This document shows positions 24,534 to 33,636 of a stretch of DNA of 64,000 nt, in pieces. A program made the translations under genes and the position numbers. The notes below the pieces were generated by a model. That model was not told the DNA's origin, searched no databases, and was given only the letters and a program-made list of their open reading frames with translations. Within the stretch, counting starts at the first letter, position 1, and each line of letters starts with the position of its first letter. Source of the DNA: Bacillota bacterium (GTDB lineage: Bacteria > Bacillota > Clostridia > Lachnospirales > Cellulosilyticaceae); contig JAEYPM010000095.1 in assembly GCA_023410675.1 (NCBI GenBank), positions 78,273 through 142,272 of the forward strand, in the 5' to 3' direction.

Positions 24534-25412
24534 ATGAATGAAACAATAAATAATATAGGAAATGTTTATTTTCCAAACTTAAATTTGGATTTTAATATCA
24601 ATTCGGTGGCATTTAATATTTTTAATATTGATATATATTGGTATGGCATTATCATTACCATGGGTATTATACTTGGGCTACTTATAGCATCTTATATAGC
24701 AAAAAAAGAAAATATGAATCCTGAAATAGTTACTGACTTTCTAATGTATGATATAGTTCTCGCAGTAATCGGTGCAAGAATATACTATGTTATATTTGAA
24801 TGGGATCAGTTTGATAAGGATCTACTTAGTATATTAAATATAAGAGGTGGCGGATTAGCTATTTATGGAGGGATTATTACATCCATTATTGTAGCAGTAG
24901 TTTATACACGTATAAAAAAAGTGAACTTCTTTCAATTCGCTGATGTAAGCACTTATGGTCTATTAGCTGGTCAAATAATTGGAAGATATGGTAATTTTTT
25001 TAATAGAGAAGCCTTTGGAGATTATACAAACAATCTATTTGCTATGCGACTACTTAAAAGCGAAGCTCAAAATAAAGCACATTTGACAAAAACGATACTT
25101 GAAAATGTTATAAATGTTAATGGATACGAGTATATTCAAGTACACCCAACATTTTTGTATGAGTCTTCATGGAATCTTATAATTCTTTTTATTCTTTTGA
25201 TTTATAGACGATATAGAAAAAGTTATGGAGAAATATTTTCCCTTTATATCCTCTTTTATGGAATGGGGAGGTTTGTGATTGAAGGGTTAAGAACCGATCA
25301 GCTGATTATTATGGGGACAAATATTGCAATTTCACAAGTCGTTGCAATTATATCTGTTGTTTTAGGAATAAGTGGTTTTTTACTCTGTCGAAAAAATACA
25401 CGTATTAACTGA
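24534..25412 (+). CDS. lgt: Prolipoprotein diacylglyceryl transferase
   Basis: Lgt transfers diacylglycerol from phosphatidylglycerol to the lipobox cysteine of prelipoproteins in the membrane. The protein has about 292 residues with several membrane segments. The family signature is seen as GRYGNFFNREAFGDYT, with YGIIITMGIILG, the RGGGLAIYGGIITSI segment around the catalytic region, and HPTFLYESSWNL. Two ATG codons lie in tandem (24531 and 24534); the second has the better distance from AGGAGG. A promoter for the next small gene begins 26 bases after its stop. Confidence 0.95.
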   Translation: MNETINNIGNVYFPNLNLDFNINSVAFNIFNIDIYWYGIIITMGIILGLLIASYIAKKENMNPEIVTDFLMYDIVLAVIGARIYYVIFEWDQFDKDLLSILNIRGGGLAIYGGIITSIIVAVVYTRIKKVNFFQFADVSTYGLLAGQIIGRYGNFFNREAFGDYTNNLFAMRLLKSEAQNKAHLTKTILENVINVNGYEYIQVHPTFLYESSWNLIILFILLIYRRYRKSYGEIFSLYILFYGMGRFVIEGLRTDQLIIMGTNIAISQVVAIISVVLGISGFLLCRKNTRIN

Positions 25413-25437
25413 ATTGACAAAAAAAAGAAACTAATTG

Positions 25438-25466
25438 TTGATTTATTCCAGAACATAGCTTATACT
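25438..25466 (+). promoter_or_regulatory. Candidate sigma-A promoter for the Spo0E-like gene
   Basis: TTGATT (25438-25443), 17 bases, TATACT (25461-25466), ending 54 bases before the ATG. The 14-mer around the -10 element (GCTTATACTAAGAT) recurs at 56105-56118 upstream of the DUF177 gene. Confidence 0.6.
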
Positions 25467-25520
25467 AAGATTATAGAGAGAGAATGGTTTTTATTTTGGT
25501 TTTATTTGGAGGGATTAGTT

Positions 25521-25682
25521 ATGAAAAAAATGGAGACAAGCATTTATTTACTTCAGCAAAACTTAAATAGACTAGTAGATAAGTGGAATCGGACAGAAGA
25601 AGACTATAATGAAATTTACAAACTAAGTATTGCCTTGGATAAGGAAATCGTTAAATATTACAAGGATGTCGCAAGTTACTAG
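25521..25682 (+). CDS. Spo0E-like aspartyl-phosphate phosphatase
   Basis: A 53-residue protein. The segment LSIALDKEIVKYY matches the Spo0E signature (Ser, two residues, Leu-Asp, two residues, Ile, then Tyr), preceded by a helix like those of the helical-hairpin family (LLQQNLNRLVDKWN). Spo0E proteins remove phosphate from Spo0A and delay sporulation. It has a GGAGGG site upstream of ATG 25521, its own sigma-A-type promoter, and one of the strongest terminators of the window directly after, so it is a free-standing gene. Small size limits certainty, but motif and context agree. Confidence 0.78.
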   Translation: MKKMETSIYLLQQNLNRLVDKWNRTEEDYNEIYKLSIALDKEIVKYYKDVASY

Positions 25683-25726
25683 TTTTATATTTATAAAAAA
25701 GTGTTCGTTAGAAGGCATAGGTCTTA

Positions 25727-25778
25727 CATAAAAAACAGGTATTATCTTAAAAGATTAAGATAATACCTGTTTTTTATG
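25727..25778 (+). terminator. Strong terminator after the Spo0E-like gene
   Basis: A 24-bp perfect stem (25727-25750 with 25755-25778) with a four-base loop; the 3' arm ends in a T-run. Confidence 0.92.
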
Positions 25779-26043
25779 CTTATTGGACAAGCATATTATT
25801 TATTAACGAGTTTAGATAGCGAAATCTATAAAAAACAAATTTAGTATCTGTATATAATGTATATTTTTATTTTAAGTAGTTATCATGTGATTTATCTTGG
25901 AGTAATGATGTTAAGTGGTTCAATCAGTTAAGTCTTTAAATTATTTCTGCGTAAATAAAAATTTCTAGAAATTTTTTTATTATAATCACGCAAAATTATC
26001 ATTTTTTACTTGAAAAATTGTTCATAAAGCACTAGAATATAAG
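25779..26043. other. Leader region of the division cluster
   Basis: AT-rich DNA before mraZ without a gene. It contains a self-complementary AAATTTCTAGAAATTT (about 25969-25984) and the stretch leading to the MraZ operator. No -35/-10 pair stands out clearly enough to call. Confidence 0.5.
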
Positions 26044-26093
26044 AAAGTGGTAGCAGATGGGGAAAAGTGGAGTAAAGGGGTGGAGAGTGGGGA
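26044..26093 (+). promoter_or_regulatory. MraZ operator: five 10-bp direct repeats
   Basis: TGG (GGG once) recurs exactly every 10 bases at 26048, 26058, 26068, 26078 and 26088, within units such as AAAGTGG, AGATGGG, AAAGTGG, AAAGGGG and AGAGTGG. MraZ is known to bind tandem repeats of this kind upstream of its own gene. The last unit touches the mraZ start, so binding would also cover its ribosome binding site. Confidence 0.85.
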
Positions 26094-26094
26094 C

Positions 26095-26523
26095 ATGTTC
26101 ATTGGAGAATATAAACATAGTTTAGATGAAAAGAGCAGAGTTATCGTTCCATCCAAATACAGAGAAAAATTAGGTGAATTATTTGTGCTCACAAAAGGTC
26201 TAGATGGCTGTTTATTTATCTATCCTTACTCTGAATGGACTGCATTTGAACAAAAACTGAAACAACTTCCACTTACAAATACCAATGCTAGAAAATTTTC
26301 TAGATTTTTCCTCGCAGGAGCTATTGAATGTAATACAGATAAACAAGGAAGAATATTGATACCAAATAATTTGCGCGTATATTCTGAGATAGAAAAAGAC
26401 ATAGTATTTATTGGTATGGGTAATAGAATAGAAATTTGGAGTAGCCATAAATGGGATGAATATAATGATGAAGAGTTCGATGCAAACGCTATTGCGATGC
26501 AAATGGAGGAACTTGGCATATAA
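26095..26523 (+). CDS. mraZ: Transcriptional regulator MraZ
   Basis: MraZ is a ring-forming DNA-binding protein with two SpoVT/AbrB-like halves that controls the division and cell-wall cluster. The ATG at 26095 starts MFIGEYKHSLDEKSRVIVP, the canonical N-terminus; the frame is open back to 26047 but that part is the operator. It has 142 residues; the second half carries AIECNTDKQGRILIP, the partner of the first DEKSRVIVP loop. It is the first gene of the cluster, 12 bases before rsmH, and should regulate itself through the repeats that end one base before its start. Confidence 0.95.
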   Translation: MFIGEYKHSLDEKSRVIVPSKYREKLGELFVLTKGLDGCLFIYPYSEWTAFEQKLKQLPLTNTNARKFSRFFLAGAIECNTDKQGRILIPNNLRVYSEIEKDIVFIGMGNRIEIWSSHKWDEYNDEEFDANAIAMQMEELGI

Positions 26524-26535
26524 GGGTGTGATAAA

Positions 26536-27471
26536 ATGGATTTTCATCATATACCAGTTTTGTTATCAGAGTGTATAGAAGGACTTGATATAAAGGAAAA
26601 TGGAACTTATGTAGATGGTACATTAGGTGGAGGGGGTCATTCAAGTGTTATATGCAACTATTTGAATGCCCAAGGCCATTTAATAGGGATTGATCAAGAT
26701 AAAAATGCACTTTTGGCATCTAGTAAGCGACTTAATAGCGTTAATCCAAAGGTGTCAATGATCAACAACAACTTTAGAAACATTAAAAATATATTAAATG
26801 ACCTTAATATTGAGAAGGTAGATGGTGTTTTATTAGATTTAGGTGTATCCTCACATCAGCTTGATGAGCCATCTAGGGGCTTTTCATATATGCATGACGC
26901 TAGGCTAGATATGAGAATGAATCAAGATAAAGAATATAGTGCGTATGATTTAATCAACGGTGCTAAAGAAGATGAATTATACACAATCATAAGAGACTAT
27001 GGTGAAGAAAAGTGGGCAAAACGTATTGCACAGTTTATTGTTCAAAGAAGAGAAAAAGAACCTATAAAAACAACCTTTGAACTAGTAGACACTATAAAAG
27101 CAGCTATTCCAAGAGCAGCAAGGCAAGAAGCTTCACATCCAGCAAAAAGAACCTTTCAAGCTATAAGAATAGCAGTTAATAGTGAGCTTGATATTATTAA
27201 GCCGACTATTTTAGATATCGTTGATTTATTACAGCCAAAAGGAAGATTATGTATTATTACTTTTCATTCATTAGAAGATAGGATTGTTAAGAATACTTTT
27301 AAACGACTTGAAAATCCTTGCACATGTGCGAAAGATTTTCCAGTATGTATTTGTGGACAAGTAAAAAAAGTTAAGATTATAACTAAAAAACCTATTTTAC
27401 CTTCTGAGAAGGAAATAGAGGGAAATTCAAGATCTAAAAGTGCTAAGCTTAGGATTTTAGAAAAGCTTTAA
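26536..27471 (+). CDS. rsmH: 16S rRNA (cytosine-1402-N4)-methyltransferase
   Basis: RsmH (MraW) methylates N4 of C1402 in the decoding centre of 16S rRNA. The 311-residue protein begins HHIPVLLSECIEGLDI and has the SAM loop YVDGTLGGGGHS, followed by LLDLGVSSHQLDEPSRGFSY and the ending SRSKSAKLRILEKL, all family hallmarks. It is always second in the division cluster, here 12 bases after mraZ, so it shares the MraZ-controlled promoter. Confidence 0.97.
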   Translation: MDFHHIPVLLSECIEGLDIKENGTYVDGTLGGGGHSSVICNYLNAQGHLIGIDQDKNALLASSKRLNSVNPKVSMINNNFRNIKNILNDLNIEKVDGVLLDLGVSSHQLDEPSRGFSYMHDARLDMRMNQDKEYSAYDLINGAKEDELYTIIRDYGEEKWAKRIAQFIVQRREKEPIKTTFELVDTIKAAIPRAARQEASHPAKRTFQAIRIAVNSELDIIKPTILDIVDLLQPKGRLCIITFHSLEDRIVKNTFKRLENPCTCAKDFPVCICGQVKKVKIITKKPILPSEKEIEGNSRSKSAKLRILEKL

Positions 27472-27511
27472 GTATACAATGGAAACAGTATTATGAAAAG
27501 GAGGAAAGATT

Positions 27512-27940
27512 TTGGCTGATAATCTAAGAAAAAATTACCAATACCAATATGATACTGCAGCAAGAGATTATTATGTAGCAGTACCTATGCCAGAAAGAGA
27601 AGGCGAAAAAAGAACAAAGGTAATGCCAAAAAAAGCAAATGATTTTGCATTTGCATTTAAGTTGTTTTTGTGTGCAACTGTATTATTTTCCTCTGTTTTC
27701 GTGTATGTTTCTATGTATGCATCATTAAACATGAAGCAGAGTGAGCTTAAACAGCTTAAAAATGATGTGCGCGAAGCTAAGAGTAATATTAATGAAATAG
27801 AGTCAGTTATAGCTGCTAAGTTAAATCTTGAGCATATTCAACAGGTAGCCAGCACACAATTACATATGAGAGAACCTCTTCCACATCAAGTAGTTTATAT
27901 TGAACTGCCTGAAAATAGCTATACAGTATATCAAGAATGA
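27512..27940 (+). CDS. ftsL: Cell division protein FtsL
   Basis: A 142-residue bitopic membrane protein: cytoplasmic N-terminus rich in charged residues, one membrane segment (FKLFLCATVLFSSVFVYV, about residues 50-67), then a coiled coil (ELKQLKNDVREAKSNINEIE) outside. FtsL with DivIC and DivIB activates septal wall synthesis. FtsL sequences are poorly conserved, so topology and position between rsmH and the penicillin-binding protein are the main evidence. TTG start at 27512 behind AAGGAGG. Confidence 0.85.
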   Translation: MADNLRKNYQYQYDTAARDYYVAVPMPEREGEKRTKVMPKKANDFAFAFKLFLCATVLFSSVFVYVSMYASLNMKQSELKQLKNDVREAKSNINEIESVIAAKLNLEHIQQVASTQLHMREPLPHQVVYIELPENSYTVYQE

Positions 27941-27950
27941 GGAATGTGTA

Positions 27951-30098
27951 ATGGATAAAAAGACAAATACTAAGAAAGATAATATACAATTTAAAAAGCG
28001 CCTTATTAGGCGCATATTTATTATGAATATCTTATTTTGTCTTGCGATGATAGCTCTTATTATTAAAGTAGGCTATATTAAAGTGACAAAAGGTGCAGAA
28101 TATGAAAAAGAAGTATTAAAAACGATGACGGATACCCAAAGAGATATTAAGCCACAAAGAGGAAGTATTCATGATAGAAATGGTAAAGTCATTAGTACAA
28201 GTACCATTACCTATGATTTGATTCTTGATCCAAAGGCTATCTCAGAAATGGGAGCAGAGAGTCAAAATAATACTTACAAGTTATTAAGTGACTATTCTAA
28301 GAAGAACATACAGGACATTCAAGCTCTTGTAAAAAATAATACAGGCTCTCGGTATTTAGTATTTATCAAACAGTTAACAAGTGAAAAAATGTTGGCTATA
28401 AAAGAAAAAAATCTGAAAGGGATTTATTTTGAAGAATCCTTTGTTAGAAGTTACCCTAAAGGAGAATTTGCTTCTCAAGTTATAGGCTTCTTTAATAAAA
28501 ATAATGAGGGGCAATATGGTATTGAACAATACTATAATAGTTATCTAGAGGGCAAGCCAGGAAGAGTTTTTTCGCAGCTTCAAGAAGAAGGAATTGTTAC
28601 AACTGAGATTGTATCCCCAGAAGATGGAGATACCATTATTTTAACTTTAGATGAAGTGATACAGCAGTATGTAGAGCAGACGATGAAAAAATATATAGAA
28701 GAGCAAAATCCCATTAATGCGGCAGCAATTATAATGAACCCTAAAACTGGAGAAATATATAGTATGTTTTCTTACCCTACCTTTAATCCTACCAACTATT
28801 TTAGTCTAGAAGAACAGTTAGGTAGTGATGTGTGGGAAAAAATGACCCAAAAAGAGCAGGAAGAGCTTAGATACCAAGCATGGAAGAGTTTCAATACACA
28901 AATACCATATGAACCAGGCTCTACGTTTAAGCCCCTACTTGTTGCTGAGGCTCTCGAGGAAGGCGTTATATCTACACAAGATACTTTTGAGTGTAACGGA
29001 TCAATAAATATAGCTGGAACATCAATAAATTGTTGGAAAACAAGTGGACATGGGATGCAGACAGTTGAAGAAGCACTAGCAAATTCATGTAACGTATCGC
29101 TCATTAAAATAGGAGAAAAGATTTCCAATTCGTTATTTAGTAGTTATCTAAAAAAATATGGCTTTGGAGAAAAAACAGGCATTGATTTACCAGGAGAAGC
29201 TGAAGGATTGCTCCACGAAAAGGGAAGTGTAGTGGACAAAGCAACGAACTCAATAGGTCAGAATTTTACATGTACGCCGCTTCAACTTATTACAGGATTT
29301 TCATCAGTTATTAATGGAGGCTATTTGCTAAAACCTTATATGGTATCACAGATAGTTGATGAAAAGGGCACCATAGTATATGAAAAAAGACCTACTATAA
29401 AAAGACAAGTAATCTCAAATGAAACATCAGATATCGTTCGGAGATACTTACAATCCGTTGTTAAATTTGGTACAGGAACAACAGCAGCAATTGATGGCTA
29501 CTCTATAGCAGGTAAAACAGGAACAGCACAAAAACATCCACGTTCAGAAGGAAAACATATATTATCTTTTATTGGCTATGCACCAGTTGAGGATCCACAG
29601 GTTGTGGCACTAGTCGTATTTGATGAAATACCAGAAGGGACAGGTGCACCAGGTAAAGCTTTTAAAGAAATGATGGAAAAAATTCTTCCCTATTTAGAGA
29701 TTGAGCCTAATGCAAATATTAAGAGTGAAGAAACTGATAATATTGAAATAAAAGATTATAAATCTATGGATCTTTATACTGCTATAGCCACTATTGAATC
29801 ATCAAGACTAACCTATGAAACCATTGGAATAGGTAAAATGGTAAAAAGTCAGCATCCAGCACCAGGCACAAAGTTACCCCAAGGTTCACTCATTAAATTA
29901 TATATGACAACCGACAATTTAGAGGCAATAGAAGAAGTTCCAGATTTAAGTGGCTTAACGATTGAGGAAGCAAAAGAACTTGTGCAAGAAACCTTTATTA
30001 TTAACGGATATGGAGGAGGGGAAATACAATCTCAAGTTCCTGCTCCAAAATATAAAATTGAAAAAGGTAGTGAAATAATTGTCCAAACAATAGAATAA
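27951..30098 (+). CDS. pbpB: Class B penicillin-binding protein (PBP2B-like) with two PASTA domains
   Basis: Septal transpeptidase that cross-links peptidoglycan. ATG at 27951 gives 715 residues; the frame extends upstream into ftsL without a better start. One N-terminal membrane segment (about 20-43), a dimerisation domain (RGSIHDRNGKVI), then the transpeptidase with S324 in PGSTFKPL, S379 in ANSCN and K522-T-G in AGKTGTAQ. Two C-terminal PASTA domains follow, the second beginning EVPDLSGLTIEEAKEL. Two PASTA domains here and one in the next gene match pbpB-spoVD of B. subtilis. Confidence 0.92.
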   Translation: MDKKTNTKKDNIQFKKRLIRRIFIMNILFCLAMIALIIKVGYIKVTKGAEYEKEVLKTMTDTQRDIKPQRGSIHDRNGKVISTSTITYDLILDPKAISEMGAESQNNTYKLLSDYSKKNIQDIQALVKNNTGSRYLVFIKQLTSEKMLAIKEKNLKGIYFEESFVRSYPKGEFASQVIGFFNKNNEGQYGIEQYYNSYLEGKPGRVFSQLQEEGIVTTEIVSPEDGDTIILTLDEVIQQYVEQTMKKYIEEQNPINAAAIIMNPKTGEIYSMFSYPTFNPTNYFSLEEQLGSDVWEKMTQKEQEELRYQAWKSFNTQIPYEPGSTFKPLLVAEALEEGVISTQDTFECNGSINIAGTSINCWKTSGHGMQTVEEALANSCNVSLIKIGEKISNSLFSSYLKKYGFGEKTGIDLPGEAEGLLHEKGSVVDKATNSIGQNFTCTPLQLITGFSSVINGGYLLKPYMVSQIVDEKGTIVYEKRPTIKRQVISNETSDIVRRYLQSVVKFGTGTTAAIDGYSIAGKTGTAQKHPRSEGKHILSFIGYAPVEDPQVVALVVFDEIPEGTGAPGKAFKEMMEKILPYLEIEPNANIKSEETDNIEIKDYKSMDLYTAIATIESSRLTYETIGIGKMVKSQHPAPGTKLPQGSLIKLYMTTDNLEAIEEVPDLSGLTIEEAKELVQETFIINGYGGGEIQSQVPAPKYKIEKGSEIIVQTIE

Positions 30099-30165
30099 TC
30101 GGCATATTGCCTTCTCTTTTAAAATACAATTTATGTAAGACAACTTTAAAAGAGGAGGCTTTTTG

Positions 30166-32115
30166 ATGCATAAAAAAATAGCTACTCTTGTTAAAAAAAG
30201 AGTATTTCAATTAGTTATATTTTTTGTAGTGGGGGTATTATGCATTATTGCTAGATTAAGCTATGTGCAGGTAGCTGAGGGAGCTAAGCTTCAAGATAAA
30301 GCCCTTGAGCAGCACACAAGGGATCGTTTGATTATGCCAACGAGAGGACGAATTTATGACAGAAATCTTGTAACGCTTGCACAAAGTGCATCTGTGGCAA
30401 CAATAGGTGTTGTCAATGCACAAATAAATGATCCAGAAAATGTTGCAAAAATTCTTTCAGAAAAGCTAGGAGAACCTTATGATGTAATATACAAGAAAGT
30501 AACCAAAAAGGTTGCTTTTGAAAGAATAAAAACAAAGGTAGATAAGCACCTGGCGGATGAGATCCGTAATATGAATTTGCCAGGAATTAAAGTAGATGAA
30601 GATTCGCAAAGATATTATCCATATAAAAATTTAGCATCCCATGTTATCGGCTTTGTAGGGAAAGATAATCAAGGTATTGTTGGGCTTGAGGTTAAGTATG
30701 ACAAATACTTAGAAGGAACACCAGGAAAAATTCTTATGGAGACCAATGGTAAAGGAGAAAGAAGAGAAGAAGTTTCAGAAATTAGAATAGCTCCAATTGA
30801 TGGTAATCATCTTGTTACTACAATTGATCTTACGCTTCAGCAGTATGCCGAACAAGCACTTGAAAAAATTGTTAAGGTAAAGGGAGCTAAAAGAGGTGCC
30901 TTTATTCTTATTAATCCGCAAAATGGAGAGATATATGCACTTGCTAATAAACCAGACTTTGACTTAAATGAGCCTTTTACTATTAATAATGAAGAACTTC
31001 TTAATACGTGGAGTTTATACACTGAAAAAGAAAAGCAGAATATGCTGAATCAAATGTGGAGAAATTTTGTTATTAATGATACCTATGAACCAGGGTCAAC
31101 TTTTAAAATTTTCACATCTGCTATGGGATTGGAAGAAAATGTTGTAACAGAGGCAGATACATTTAACTGTGGTGGTCATAGGGTTGTAGGAGGTAGAACG
31201 ATCAAATGCTGGAGAAGTCCTAGATCTCACGGTCAACAAAATTTTGTACAGGGCGTGCAAAACTCTTGCAATCCAGTATTTATGGATGTAGCTGAACGGC
31301 TAGGAACAAAAAAATTTCATCAGTATATGCTTCAGTTTGGATTTGATAAGAAAACGAATATTGACTTGCCTGGGGAAGCAGTAGGTATTATGCATCAAGA
31401 AAAAAATATGGGGCCAGTGGAACTTGCCACAATGTCTTTTGGTCAGTCTTTTCAAATAACGCCTATACAACTTGTGGCAGGAGCTTCTGCAGTAGTTAAC
31501 GGCGGGCATATGATTACGCCTCATTTTGCAAAGGAAGTAATAGATGACCAGGGCAATACAGTATGCACATTTGAGTATCCAAAAGGTAAACAAATAATAG
31601 AATCCCAAACAAGTGAGCGAATGAAGAAGATATTAGAAAGTGTAGTATCAGAAGGGACGGGAAATAAAGCTTATATCCCTGGCTATAGAATAGGTGGTAA
31701 GACAGCAACCTCACAGAAGCTTCCGAGAGGTTCTGGGAAATACATAGCATCATTTTTGGCATTTGCTCCAGCAGAGGATCCTATTGTTTTAGGACTTGTT
31801 ATTATTGATGAACCACAAGGAGTCTATTATGGAGGCACAGTTGCAGGTCCTGTTATGCAAGAAGTATTTGCAAACGCTCTTCCTTATTTAGAGATCAAAC
31901 CTATTTATAATGAAAAAGAAATGGAACTCGATGAAATCAAAACAATTAAGGTGCCCGCTTTTGAAGGTATGACTGTAAAAGACGCAAAAATGTATGCACA
32001 TAAAGAAGGGATAATACTGAAAATAGAGGGAGCAGGCGAAACAGTTGTATCACAATTTCCTTTAGTAGGCGAAACCATAAACAAACAAAGTAAAATTATC
32101 CTTTACACCGAATAG
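30166..32115 (+). CDS. spoVD: SpoVD-like class B penicillin-binding protein, KTA instead of KTG
   Basis: SpoVD makes the spore cortex together with SpoVE. ATG 30166 lies seven bases after AGAGGAGG and gives 649 residues: one membrane segment, a dimerisation domain (RGRIYDRNLVTLAQS), transpeptidase with S311 in PGSTFKIF and S367 in QNSCNP, and one PASTA domain at the C-terminus (VPAFEGMTVKDAKMYAHKEG). The third active-site motif, normally KTG, reads K512-T-A in GGKTATSQ. That glycine is usual for beta-lactam and substrate contact, so the change is notable though the motif otherwise aligns. It follows pbpB in the same order as B. subtilis. Confidence 0.9.
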   Translation: MHKKIATLVKKRVFQLVIFFVVGVLCIIARLSYVQVAEGAKLQDKALEQHTRDRLIMPTRGRIYDRNLVTLAQSASVATIGVVNAQINDPENVAKILSEKLGEPYDVIYKKVTKKVAFERIKTKVDKHLADEIRNMNLPGIKVDEDSQRYYPYKNLASHVIGFVGKDNQGIVGLEVKYDKYLEGTPGKILMETNGKGERREEVSEIRIAPIDGNHLVTTIDLTLQQYAEQALEKIVKVKGAKRGAFILINPQNGEIYALANKPDFDLNEPFTINNEELLNTWSLYTEKEKQNMLNQMWRNFVINDTYEPGSTFKIFTSAMGLEENVVTEADTFNCGGHRVVGGRTIKCWRSPRSHGQQNFVQGVQNSCNPVFMDVAERLGTKKFHQYMLQFGFDKKTNIDLPGEAVGIMHQEKNMGPVELATMSFGQSFQITPIQLVAGASAVVNGGHMITPHFAKEVIDDQGNTVCTFEYPKGKQIIESQTSERMKKILESVVSEGTGNKAYIPGYRIGGKTATSQKLPRGSGKYIASFLAFAPAEDPIVLGLVIIDEPQGVYYGGTVAGPVMQEVFANALPYLEIKPIYNEKEMELDEIKTIKVPAFEGMTVKDAKMYAHKEGIILKIEGAGETVVSQFPLVGETINKQSKIILYTE

Positions 32116-32178
32116 AAAACTTTTTATTATTTTAAACACATGATATAATAGTGAGGAAATAGTGATAGGAGGCTTAAT

Positions 32179-33636
32179 ATGCTTATAAATAAATTATTAG
32201 AAGGACTTAATTATGAGCTTATCCAAGGTGATTTAAGTAGAGAAATTGATCAAATTATATATGATTCAAGAATAAAAACAAAAAATGGATTATTTGTTGC
32301 GATAACAGGTTTTAAAACAGATGGACACCAGTTTATCAATACTGCTATAGAAAATGGAGCTAAAGTTATTATTGCTGAAAAAGACGTTGCGATTGACAAT
32401 CCGTGTATAACTGTAGTTAAAGTATCAGATTCACGGTATGCTCTTGCATGTATTTCAGCAAATAGATATAATCATCCATCAGCTAAGTTGAATCTTGTAG
32501 GTGTGACAGGAACAAATGGTAAAACAAGCATTACTTATTTGTTAGGGCAGATTTTAGAAGAATATAACCAAAAAATTGGTATAATAGGAACCATAGAAAA
32601 TAGAATAGGAAAAGAAGTGATCATAGCAGAGAGAACAACACCTGAATCCTTAGAACTGCAAAGCTTATTCTCAAAGATGGTTGAAAATGATGTAACCTAT
32701 GCCTTAATGGAGGTATCTTCGCATGCTTTAAATCTAAGTAGAGTAGAAAAATGTGCCTTTGATCTTGGAATCTTTACTAATTTAACACAAGATCATTTAG
32801 ATTTCCATTCTACAATGGATGAATATGCGTTAGCTAAGTCAAAGCTTTTTCAGTTATGTAAGACTGGAATCATTAACATTGATAGCGAGTATGCAAGTAT
32901 TATGATGAAAGATGCAACTTGCACAATTCAAACATACGGGATTGACAATCACGATGCAGATTATTATGCAACAGACATTAACATAACTGCAAAAGGAACA
33001 TCATATGTGCTTAATTGCGAACAAGGAGCCTTTAATGTTTATGTACCTATCCCAGGAAAATTCACCGTCTATAATACATTAGCTGTTATAGCAGGTGCAG
33101 CTTTTTTTAACATACCAATGGATCATATTATAACTTCATTGGAACACATTAAAGGGGTACCAGGAAGGGTTCAAAGTTTTACTTCAACTAAAGAGTATTC
33201 AGTGCTTATAGATTATGCTCACACACCAGATGGACTTAAAAATGTGTTAGAGACAATTACTGAGTTTGTGGATAATAAAATTATTACAGTTTTTGGTTGT
33301 GGTGGAGATAGAGATAGAAAGAAAAGACCTATTATGGGAGAGATTGCAGCTAGGTATTCTGATTATGTTATTATTACATCCGATAACCCACGATCAGAAG
33401 ACCCCATTGAAATTATCAATGAAGTTGAAGTCGGCATACAAAAACATACAAAACCTTATGATAAAGAAGTAGATCGAAAAGAGGCTATTATAGCAGCACT
33501 AAAGAAGGCTTCAAAAGGAGATGTTGTACTTATTGCGGGTAAAGGACATGAAAATTACCAAATCCTTAAAGACAAGACGATACACTTTGATGACTCTGAA
33601 ATAGTGCAGCAGATAATACAGGAGGAGCAAAAATGA
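32179..33636 (+). CDS. murE: UDP-MurNAc-L-Ala-D-Glu:meso-diaminopimelate ligase
   Basis: MurE adds the third amino acid to the peptidoglycan precursor in the cytoplasm, using ATP. The 485-residue protein has the Mur ligase P-loop VGVTGTNGKTSITYLLGQ and SSHALNLSRVE. The substrate motif is SDNPRSEDP, whose DNPR form selects meso-diaminopimelate over lysine, so this organism should have a DAP-type wall. ATG 32179 follows AGGAGG. Its last four bases overlap the murF start (ATGA), showing translational coupling. Confidence 0.96.
   Translation: MLINKLLEGLNYELIQGDLSREIDQIIYDSRIKTKNGLFVAITGFKTDGHQFINTAIENGAKVIIAEKDVAIDNPCITVVKVSDSRYALACISANRYNHPSAKLNLVGVTGTNGKTSITYLLGQILEEYNQKIGIIGTIENRIGKEVIIAERTTPESLELQSLFSKMVENDVTYALMEVSSHALNLSRVEKCAFDLGIFTNLTQDHLDFHSTMDEYALAKSKLFQLCKTGIINIDSEYASIMMKDATCTIQTYGIDNHDADYYATDINITAKGTSYVLNCEQGAFNVYVPIPGKFTVYNTLAVIAGAAFFNIPMDHIITSLEHIKGVPGRVQSFTSTKEYSVLIDYAHTPDGLKNVLETITEFVDNKIITVFGCGGDRDRKKRPIMGEIAARYSDYVIITSDNPRSEDPIEIINEVEVGIQKHTKPYDKEVDRKEAIIAALKKASKGDVVLIAGKGHENYQILKDKTIHFDDSEIVQQIIQEEQK

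Noticed and set aside
32116..32178. Riboswitch or T-box upstream of murE
   Set aside because: The spacer is only about 60 bases and shows no conserved leader structure; no riboswitch was recognised elsewhere in the window.
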